Shown here one piece after another: positions 57,517-64,000 of a DNA stretch of 64,000 bases. The DNA lies in assembly GCA_910575475.1 (NCBI GenBank), contig CAJTGD010000020.1, forward strand, positions 1 to 64,000, read 5' to 3'. The first letter of the stretch is position 1. Every line of letters begins with the position of its first letter. The stretch comes from Lachnospiraceae bacterium (GTDB lineage: Bacteria; Bacillota; Clostridia; Lachnospirales; Lachnospiraceae). The notes under the pieces were generated by a model, which was not told the origin of the DNA, did not search any database, and saw only the letters and a program-made list of their open reading frames with translations. Made by a program: the position numbers and the translations under genes.

Positions 57517-58257
57517 TTACTGGTAGCGCACCATCTCCCGTTTCAGCCGCTGCATGATCTTTTTCTCAAGCCGTGAGATATAGGACTGGGAGATCCCCAG
57601 ATAATCCGCCACCTCCTTCTGGGTCTTCTCCTCTCCGTCCGGATTGTCCAGTCCGAAACGCATGCGGACGATCAGCTTTTCCCGGCTGGACAGCTTATTG
57701 ATGGCCTTCACAAGGAGCCGCCGCTCCGCCTCGTTTTCCAGGTCCTTGGTGATCGTGTCCTCCTCGGTTCCCAGGATATCGGAAAGCAGCAGTTCATTTC
57801 CGTCCCAGTCCACATTCAGAGGTTCATCAATGGACACCTCCATCTTCGTCTTATTATTCCGTCGCAGATACATCAATATCTCATTTTCGATACATCGGGA
57901 GGCATAGGTGGCCAGCTTGATATTTTTATTCGGATTAAAGGTATTGATCGCCTTGATCAGTCCGATGGTCCCGATCGAGATCAGGTCCTCCACTCCTACC
58001 CCCGTATTGTCAAATTTTTTCGCGATATAGACGACCAGCCGCAGATTGTGTTCGATCAGCAGTTTTTTCGCCTGCTCATCCCGCTCGGTCCCGAGCCTGT
58101 CGATCACTTCTGATTCTTCCTCGGTCTCGAGCGGCGCCGGAAGCACCTCCGATCCCCCTATGTAATGAATCTCCTTCTGATTGGAAAAGAAAATCCCTCT
58201 GAAATCCGGTATGATTTTCAGCTTAAACTGTCGTGGTACGGCTACCTTAACAACCAT
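57517..58257 (-). CDS. sigE: mother-cell sigma factor SigE (pro-form)
   Basis: The 246-residue sigma factor has an N-terminal pro-sequence of about 27 residues ('[20 protein letters not shown]'), region 2 ('[20 protein letters not shown]', '[19 protein letters not shown]') and region 4 ('[20 protein letters not shown]'). It is activated by SpoIIGA cleavage in the mother cell. AGGAGGAAAA precedes the ATG. It follows spoIIGA by 98 nt. Confidence 0.95.
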   Translation of the reverse strand: MVVKVAVPRQFKLKIIPDFRGIFFSNQKEIHYIGGSEVLPAPLETEEESEVIDRLGTERDEQAKKLLIEHNLRLVVYIAKKFDNTGVGVEDLISIGTIGLIKAINTFNPNKNIKLATYASRCIENEILMYLRRNNKTKMEVSIDEPLNVDWDGNELLLSDILGTEEDTITKDLENEAERRLLVKAINKLSSREKLIVRMRFGLDNPDGEEKTQKEVADYLGISQSYISRLEKKIMQRLKREMVRYQ

Positions 58258-58355
58258 TCTTTTTTCCTCCTACTTATTTGTAACCAATCTGCGCAGCAGA
58301 TCTCAAATACGGATCATTTCCCGTATCCTCCTGTCATCAGCTGTCTGCAAAAGGA

Positions 58356-59150
58356 TCAGCCGGCCAGAACATTCGGATTCAAGATCATCTGATACTCCTC
58401 ATGTCCTGAAATCTGCCCCTCACAGATTCCGATGATCGGACGCTGCATTCTGAACTCCCCCTTTTCTCCCGGCAGAAAGACCTCCATCTGTTCTGCCCGG
58501 AATACAGGCATCACCCCTTCCCCGCCAACCGTGCGGTAAGGGATATACCTTACCCCCGTATCTGTTCTTTCTTTCTCCAGCATCTTCTGCGCACAGGCCG
58601 GATCGATGACGCTCACCGGGTCCCCTGATATGGGATCGGTCAATCCGTTTCCTGTGTCTAACAGTGCATGCATCCTGTACGTTTCCGGCCCTATGTACAG
58701 CACAACTTCGCAGAGCCGCTCCTCCTGTTTTCTCAGCATGGTCAGGAATCTCCAGATTCCGTACATCAGATAGTAAATGGGCACTGCCGCGGCAAAAAAA
58801 AGACTTCCTGTCCGAACCCAGGGCCGGAGGATCTGCAGCATTCCTCCCATCAGAAATGCCGATACATATAAAAGGCCGAAGGCCTTCCAAAATTGCCTTC
58901 CCTTACGTATATCCAGTCCGGCCCGGATCATCATGCCGGGAATCCCCGCATAATACGCCGGAAGCTTCACCGCAGCCGGCAGCGGCAGCGCCACGAGCAC
59001 ACATGTGAGAACGGCTCCGAGTCCGCTCCCGACAAATACGCGGCCATTTTTTACCGGACATCTCAGCACCTTTTTGACTGCCAGAAGAAGCAGAGAGTCC
59101 ATCATAAAATTGATCAGAAACAATACATCTATGTACAGCTCATAATACAT
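58356..59150 (-). CDS. spoIIGA: sigma-E processing peptidase SpoIIGA
   Basis: The 264-residue protein has five N-terminal membrane spans and a C-terminal aspartic-peptidase-like domain with catalytic 'MHALLDTGNGLTDPISG'. It removes the SigE pro-sequence when activated by forespore SpoIIR. No ATG alternative; the start is YYELYIDVLFLINFM-type, as in the family. Confidence 0.93.
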   Translation of the reverse strand: MYYELYIDVLFLINFMMDSLLLLAVKKVLRCPVKNGRVFVGSGLGAVLTCVLVALPLPAAVKLPAYYAGIPGMMIRAGLDIRKGRQFWKAFGLLYVSAFLMGGMLQILRPWVRTGSLFFAAAVPIYYLMYGIWRFLTMLRKQEERLCEVVLYIGPETYRMHALLDTGNGLTDPISGDPVSVIDPACAQKMLEKERTDTGVRYIPYRTVGGEGVMPVFRAEQMEVFLPGEKGEFRMQRPIIGICEGQISGHEEYQMILNPNVLAG

Positions 59151-59275
59151 GCTTCACTTCCCTCTCCAGGATGGCCGAACAAGTCCTCATGCACAAAAAA
59201 TATTATATGCCGTACCATATCGGATTTTTGTCAGATGCTGACGAGACTTTGAGAATATATTTCGACAAAAAAATT

Positions 59276-59315
59276 CGACAAAAAACCGCTTTTCCCATAA
59301 AAGAAAAGCGGTTTT
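59276..59315 (-). terminator. terminator of ftsZ
   Basis: Minus-strand stem AAACCGCTTTTC/GAAAAGCGGTTT with an 8-nt loop is followed by TTTT. It separates ftsZ from spoIIGA. Confidence 0.8.
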
Positions 59316-59362
59316 GAAATGCCATTGTATGCAGAAAAACCGCCGCAGGCTGGTTTTCCATA

Positions 59363-60556
59363 CTATTTTTTAAAGAAATCCGGAATCTTGATCGACTGTT
59401 CCCTTACATTGCTGGAAGTCGTTCTTGGCTGGATCGTCGGAGACGGACCTCCCATCGGCCGTGTGCCTGCCGGAGCTCTGGTTCCCGCACTTCTCATTGC
59501 GCCTCCGTCCATCGGCATCCGGCTCACCATATCTCCGGACGGAAGGATAGATCCCATCTTCTGCTGTCCTTCCAGTCTTGCTTTGAGCTTGGATGAGCTG
59601 CCGCCTACATTATGTAAGCCCGTAGCGATCACAGTGATCTTCGCTTCATCAGACTTGGAGTCATCATAAGTAGCACCGAAGATGATATTCGCATTCTCTC
59701 CGGCGAGCTCCTGTACAAATTCTGCCGCGTCCGATGCATCCATCAGAGTGATGTCGCCGGATACGTTGATGATCACGTGGGAAGCACCCTGGATCGTAGT
59801 CTCCAGCAGAGGACTTGCCACTGCCTGCTTGACAGCCTCGAGTGCCTTGTCATCCCCGCGTCCCTCACCGATTCCGATGTGGGCGATCCCCTTGTCCTTC
59901 ATGACAGTCTGGACATCTGCAAAGTCCAGGTTGATCAGGGACGGCACATTGATCAGATCCGTGATGCCCTGGATTCCCTGCTGCAGAACCTCGTCTGCCT
60001 TCTTCAAAGCCTCCGGCATGGTCGTTCTTCTGTCCACGACCTCCAGCAGCTTGTCATTGGGAATGACGATCAAAGTGTCCACACTCTCTTTTAACTTGTC
60101 GATCCCTGCAAGCGCATTCGCCATACGGGTTCTGGACTCAAAACGGAACGGCTTGGTCACAACGCCCACCGTCAAAGCCCCCTGATTCTTCGCGATCCTT
60201 GCCACAACCGGAGTCGCGCCGGTTCCGGTTCCGCCGCCCATCCCGCAGGTTACGAATACCATGTCCGCACCTTTGAGAGCAGCAGAGATATCTTCCTCGC
60301 TCTCCTCCGCCGCCTTCTCTCCTACTTCCGGCTGTGCTCCGGCGCCGAGACCCTTGGTAAGCTTTTCTCCGATCTGCATCAGAGTGGGCGCCTTGCATAA
60401 CTGCAGTGCCTGTTTATCTGTATTGATCGCAATAAATTCTACACCTGCAATCTGTTCATCAATCATACGGTTCACAGCATTGTTGCCGCCTCCGCCGACT
60501 CCGATTACGATAATCCGTGCGGCAGCTTCTGATTCGTTGGTTTTAATTTCTAACAA
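59363..60556 (-). CDS. ftsZ: cell division protein FtsZ
   Basis: The 397-residue tubulin-like GTPase has [13 protein letters not shown], the tubulin signature [10 protein letters not shown] and T7-loop '[20 protein letters not shown]', with a C-terminal linker and a conserved tail '[10 protein letters not shown]' that binds FtsA/SepF. The likely start is TTG 60556 ([15 protein letters not shown]), after AAAGGAGGAA; an in-frame ATG at 60577 precedes the ribosome site. It forms the division ring. Own promoter at 60633-60661. Confidence 0.96.
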   Translation of the reverse strand: MLEIKTNESEAAARIIVIGVGGGGNNAVNRMIDEQIAGVEFIAINTDKQALQLCKAPTLMQIGEKLTKGLGAGAQPEVGEKAAEESEEDISAALKGADMVFVTCGMGGGTGTGATPVVARIAKNQGALTVGVVTKPFRFESRTRMANALAGIDKLKESVDTLIVIPNDKLLEVVDRRTTMPEALKKADEVLQQGIQGITDLINVPSLINLDFADVQTVMKDKGIAHIGIGEGRGDDKALEAVKQAVASPLLETTIQGASHVIINVSGDITLMDASDAAEFVQELAGENANIIFGATYDDSKSDEAKITVIATGLHNVGGSSSKLKARLEGQQKMGSILPSGDMVSRMPMDGGAMRSAGTRAPAGTRPMGGPSPTIQPRTTSSNVREQSIKIPDFFKK

Positions 60557-60632
60557 GAGTACTTCCTCCTTTATCATCTATTATCAATACTCTAGCATTC
60601 CTTACCATTGAATGATACAATCCAATAAGTAT

Positions 60633-60661
60633 ATAATAAAGTCTTTTCGGGAAATAATCAA
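60633..60661 (-). promoter_or_regulatory. ftsZ promoter
   Basis: Minus-strand TTGATT (60656-60661) and TATTAT (60633-60638) are 17 bp apart, in the AT-rich 173-bp gap after ftsQ. Confidence 0.68.
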
Positions 60662-60729
60662 TAGATTTTTGTGTATTTTCTGATTTTTTTATTCAATTTA
60701 TGCACCTTTTTTCCATTTTTCTGTTCTGA

Positions 60730-61902
60730 TCACTGGTTTTCGGGCTGGGGCCGGGCTGCGGTATCCGGTACAAAGCGGATGGAACTCCCGGAAACGTCAT
60801 AATTTTCCAGATGAAGGACTCCTGTCTGATCCGCATACAGTTCGGCCAGCTTTTCCAGGATCGGCGGCACCTGGGCCAGCCTGTCCGCAAACTGACCGCT
60901 TCCGATCTGTACCCGGACACCCCCGAAATGCAGAGTCAGATCCGCCCCTGCACAGCTGATCCTGTCCGGAGACAGTTCCTGCTTTTCCAGCAGCGGCATC
61001 AGAGTCTTCAATTCTTCAAAGATCTGTCCGTCCGTAACCGGAAGCACACTCCCAAGGAGGACTTCTTCCGGATTGATCTCCATTCCTTCTATATAAGGTA
61101 CCCCTTCGATCTCGGTTCCGGTGATCAGGGAAGCGATCCCTTCCTGGTCAAAATACAAAAATGCCTCATTATAATCGATCCGTCCGCTGAAGCTTTTTTC
61201 CTTCACCTGCACCTGAACCTCCACCAGATTTTTGAGTCCCACCTTCGTCTCTTCTACAGCGGGAAGCTGCTGCACATCATTCTGGTTATATTTCCACAAT
61301 AAATACAGGGAATTGCCGGAATGCTCATCCGTCAGAAGCCAGTCGATGACCTCCTGCTCTGAAACATACTGATTGCCGGTGACTGTGATCTTCTTTGTCT
61401 CAAACAGCTGGATTGCAAGAAAACCCACACCCGCTATGAACGCTGTCCCCAGCAGGATCACCAGCAGAAGCTTCCACCGGGATTTCGGCCTTTCGGCCTG
61501 TCTGCTCTGGCTTGATCCGCCTCCGCTTCTCCTGGCCCCGCCGGACCTGTCAGGCGGCGCTCCTCTTCCGGGAGCCGAACGGCTTCCGGACGGACGGCCG
61601 GGCTCTCTTGCAGGCGCGGACCGGCTTCTGGACGGACGGCCGGACTCTTTTGCAGGCGCGGACCGGCTTCTGGACGGACGGCCGGGCTCTCTTGCAGGCG
61701 CAGACCGGCTTCCGGACATACGGCTCTGCTCCCTGCCTCCTGAGCTTTCGGAATTTCTGCGGTCCGCAGGTCTCTGAGCTGTTCCGGACCGGCGCATGCT
61801 CCGGCGGTCGTCATATGCTTCTTCTCTGTCCAATCCCCGGCCGGGAGGGCCGCCGGATGGAATCCGCCGGGTGCCGCCCTCCGGACTTCTCTTCGCTGTC
61901 AT
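60730..61902 (-). CDS. ftsQ: cell division protein FtsQ/DivIB with a long repeat-rich cytoplasmic tail
   Basis: The 390-residue protein has an about 145-residue R/S/P-rich cytoplasmic N-terminus with three 14-residue repeats, one membrane span (about 146-165; LLLVILLGTAFIAGVGFLAI), a POTRA domain ('KKITVTGNQYVSEQEVIDWL') and the FtsQ beta domain. It links the divisome to FtsL/FtsB. The tail is much longer than in Bacillus DivIB. AAGGAGGAA precedes the ATG. Confidence 0.88.
   Translation of the reverse strand: MTAKRSPEGGTRRIPSGGPPGRGLDREEAYDDRRSMRRSGTAQRPADRRNSESSGGREQSRMSGSRSAPAREPGRPSRSRSAPAKESGRPSRSRSAPAREPGRPSGSRSAPGRGAPPDRSGGARRSGGGSSQSRQAERPKSRWKLLLVILLGTAFIAGVGFLAIQLFETKKITVTGNQYVSEQEVIDWLLTDEHSGNSLYLLWKYNQNDVQQLPAVEETKVGLKNLVEVQVQVKEKSFSGRIDYNEAFLYFDQEGIASLITGTEIEGVPYIEGMEINPEEVLLGSVLPVTDGQIFEELKTLMPLLEKQELSPDRISCAGADLTLHFGGVRVQIGSGQFADRLAQVPPILEKLAELYADQTGVLHLENYDVSGSSIRFVPDTAARPQPENQ
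61590..61715. repeat. three 42-bp tandem repeats in ftsQ
   Basis: Units start at 61590, 61632 and 61674, 93-98 percent identical, each encoding 14 residues like SRSAPAREPGRPS. Copy number may vary by slippage. Confidence 0.85.
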
Positions 61903-61983
61903 GAAATTCCTCCTTATGGTTTGTCGCTGACAAAACCGCCTTTTGCAGGGAAGCCTGCAAGGTCAGGTCCGTCTGTTTCTTCT

Positions 61984-63087
61984 TTATGGTTTGCCGCCTG
62001 CCGAACCGCAGGCCACAGATACGCTGAGCACAAGCCCCATTTCCAGCAACAGGAACAAAACAGAAGTTCCCCCGTAGCTGATAAAGGGCAGCGTAATGCC
62101 GGTATTGGGAATGGAATTCGTCACAACGGCAATGTTCAGGATCACCTGGATCATCATATGAGCCATGGCCCCTGACGCGATCAAAGCGCCCAGCAGATCC
62201 TTCGCCCGGGTGGCGATCACGAAGAAGCGCCAGATCAGGATCAGAAACAGGAGCACGATGAAGCTTGCCCCCACCAGCCCCAGTTCCTCGCAGATGATCG
62301 AAAAGATCATGTCATTCTGCGCCTCCGGCAGAAAGCCCAGCTTTTGTACGCTCTCTCCCAGCCCTCTGCCGAAAAGCCCTCCCGAACCGATGGCATACAG
62401 CCCCTGCAGAGTCTGATATCCCTTCTCATACTGCTCCGGGTTTCTCCAGATTGCCAGACGCTCCAGGCGGTAGCTTTCCAGCGCCAGAAAGATTCCCATA
62501 AATCCGATGCCTGCCGCTCCCATCGCGATAAACTGCACATACTTCGGGCTTGCCACGAAGATCAGGACTGCCGCGATCCCCAGGATGATGATGGCGGTGC
62601 TCAGATTGCTGGCCCCCACCAGGGCCACGACTGGAAGCACGGGAAGCATCACCCGGATCAGTGTGGTGAATTTTCCCATGGTCTTTACATGCTTCGTCAC
62701 CAGGCAGGCCAGGAAAAAGATGATCGCCACCTTGGCAAATTCCGAAGGCTGAAATGAAACAGGGCCCAAAGACAGCCATCTTTTGGACCCATTGTATTCG
62801 TCTCCCACAAACATGACCGCAACGGACAAAAGCACTGCCGTCAGATAACCCAGATTGGCCAGAGGCACCCATTTATGGTAGTCGATCCCGGCGACAAAAA
62901 ACATCCCCGCCAGTCCAAGCACCGTCGCAAATCCCTGTTTTTTCAGATAGTAGAACGGATCGTGGAACTTGACCTGCCCGTTGTAGGTACTGGTGCTGTA
63001 GAGGAGCACCAGACCGATCACGACCAGAACAAGCACCACCGTCAGCATCGTGTAATCATAACGCCGTCGGCCCTGCTTTTTGGGCAT
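61984..63087 (-). CDS. ftsW: peptidoglycan polymerase FtsW
   Basis: The 367-residue SEDS protein has ten membrane spans, 'SKRWLSLGPVSFQPSEFAKV', 'GYQTLQGLYAIGSGGLFGRG', and 'TGITLPFISYGGTSVLFLLL'. It polymerises septal glycan with a class B PBP. AAGGAG precedes the ATG, 36 nt after murD. Confidence 0.94.
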   Translation of the reverse strand: MPKKQGRRRYDYTMLTVVLVLVVIGLVLLYSTSTYNGQVKFHDPFYYLKKQGFATVLGLAGMFFVAGIDYHKWVPLANLGYLTAVLLSVAVMFVGDEYNGSKRWLSLGPVSFQPSEFAKVAIIFFLACLVTKHVKTMGKFTTLIRVMLPVLPVVALVGASNLSTAIIILGIAAVLIFVASPKYVQFIAMGAAGIGFMGIFLALESYRLERLAIWRNPEQYEKGYQTLQGLYAIGSGGLFGRGLGESVQKLGFLPEAQNDMIFSIICEELGLVGASFIVLLFLILIWRFFVIATRAKDLLGALIASGAMAHMMIQVILNIAVVTNSIPNTGITLPFISYGGTSVLFLLLEMGLVLSVSVACGSAGGKP

Positions 63088-63122
63088 ATAAATCCACTCC
63101 TTAACGATAGATGTTTCACAGC

Positions 63123-64000
63123 TCAGAGCGTACTCAGCTGCTGCACAAGCTCTTTGAATTTATCTCCCCGTTCTTCATAATTTTTAAACATTCCCCAGCT
63201 TGCGCAGGCAGGGGAAAGCAGTACCGCATCACCCGGCATGGCAAATCTCACGCAGGTCTTTACCGCCTCCTCAAAGGTCTCTACCAGGATCGTCTCCTCA
63301 AATCCCAGCCTGTGCGCTGCAGCCGCGATCTTTTCTGCGGTCTGCCCCAGCAGCACCAGCTTTTTGACCTTCCCGCGGAAGGCACGGATCCAGTCTTCAT
63401 AATCGGAATTTTTGTCATAGCCACCGCCGATCAGGAGCGTGGGCCGGTTCATGGCCTGGATGCCCCGGATGGCCGCGTCCGGATTGGTGGCCTTGGAATC
63501 ATTGTAATACGCCACACCGGCTGTCTCTGCCACAAATTCGATCCGGTGTTCCACACCTTTGAATTTTTTTACAGTCTTCCGGATGATCTCCATGGGAACC
63601 CTGTATGCGATCGCCATGGCCGTAGCAGCCATCACATTTTCATAGTTATGGATCCCTAAGAGCTGGAGCTCATCTGTACGGCAGAGCTGTACCTGTTCTT
63701 TATCCCGGTAAATGATCCTGCCGCCGTCCAGACAGATCCCTCTTTCCAGTTTACGCCGGCTGCTGAAATATAGAACCCGTGCGTTCGTATTTTCTCCGAA
63801 CCTTCTGGTCACTTCGTCTTCATAGTTCAGCACGCAGGTATGTTCCGCCGTCTGGTTGCGGAGGATATTTTTCTTTGCTTCAATATAAGCTTCCATCGTA
63901 TGATGGCGGTTCAGATGATCCGGCGTGATATTCAGCACCGCGCTGACCACCGGACAGAAGGTATGTATCGTTTCCAGCTGGAAGCTGCTCATCTCCGCCA
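63123..64000 (-). CDS. murD: UDP-N-acetylmuramoylalanine--D-glutamate ligase, 3' part
   Basis: The frame is open to the window edge (…AEMSSFQLETIHTFCPVVSA). The visible 292 residues hold the Mur ligase central motif 'NITPDHLNRHHTMEAYIEAK', the 'HRIEFVAETAGVAYYNDSKA' region and the C-terminal 'LLSPACASWGMFKNYEERGD' typical of MurD. It adds D-Glu to UDP-MurNAc-L-Ala. The N-terminal part lies to the right of the window. Confidence 0.94.
   Translation of the reverse strand, partial: AEMSSFQLETIHTFCPVVSAVLNITPDHLNRHHTMEAYIEAKKNILRNQTAEHTCVLNYEDEVTRRFGENTNARVLYFSSRRKLERGICLDGGRIIYRDKEQVQLCRTDELQLLGIHNYENVMAATAMAIAYRVPMEIIRKTVKKFKGVEHRIEFVAETAGVAYYNDSKATNPDAAIRGIQAMNRPTLLIGGGYDKNSDYEDWIRAFRGKVKKLVLLGQTAEKIAAAAHRLGFEETILVETFEEAVKTCVRFAMPGDAVLLSPACASWGMFKNYEERGDKFKELVQQLSTL

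Noticed and set aside
60730..63123. murG between ftsW and ftsQ
   Set aside because: The 80-bp gap after ftsW holds no gene; murG must lie elsewhere.

Overview
This window looks like part of a spore-forming Lachnospiraceae (Clostridia) chromosome. The host genes include spoIIGA-sigE, sigG, ftsZ/ftsQ/ftsW/murD, pth-mfd and kduID, with strong AGGAGG-type ribosome binding sites and Clostridia-like protein sequences. The genus cannot be fixed from the sequence alone. No rRNA, tRNA, CRISPR array or complete insertion sequence was seen.

Positions 1 to about 37,325 are most of an HK97-type siphovirus-like prophage; its left end, including lysis genes and attL, lies outside the window. Read on the minus strand from right to left: an early promoter with an overlapping operator (about 31.9 kb); a long early operon of tiny genes; a replication module (HUH endonuclease Rep, RNase H-like, PcfK, PcfJ, large acidic protein); Dam methylase and small zinc-binding proteins; a DUF1492/ArpU-like late regulator; then HNH, TerS, TerL, portal, ClpP-like protease, capsid, head-tail joining proteins, major tail protein, the gpG/gpGT frameshift pair, an inserted accessory island, tape measure, Dit and a shortened tail-associated protein. 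On the plus strand are the CI-like repressor, a zinc-ribbon membrane protein, HicA/HicB, a frameshifted second HicB-like gene, a Uma2 nuclease and a large serine recombinase. The recombinase lies directly against the 3' part of an ABC substrate-binding gene, which marks the right prophage junction.

Two kinds of accessory cargo stand out. One is an island of self-contained transcription units (lipoprotein, ribbon-helix-helix protein, Rha) inserted between the tail chaperone and tape-measure genes. The other is a duplicated divergent control region (about 29.7 and 30.95 kb) that drives plus-strand zinc-ribbon genes, one fused to a DUF4145-like domain, against the early operon. Upstream of the HUH Rep gene is a cluster of hairpins containing a consensus plus-strand promoter and a terminator. 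It resembles the origin and countertranscript RNA control of rolling-circle replicons.

The host part (37.8-64 kb) holds: a repeat-rich zinc-ribbon membrane protein; a PHP phosphatase; a DUF975 membrane protein; an AraC regulator beside kduI-kduD (hexuronate breakdown); a cytidylate-kinase-like protein; a pth-mfd-foldase lipoprotein cluster; a HAD phosphatase; sigG; putP; a beta-CASP metallo-RNase with a long hairpin in its leader; spoIIGA-sigE; ftsZ, ftsQ and ftsW; and the 3' part of murD, which runs off the right edge.
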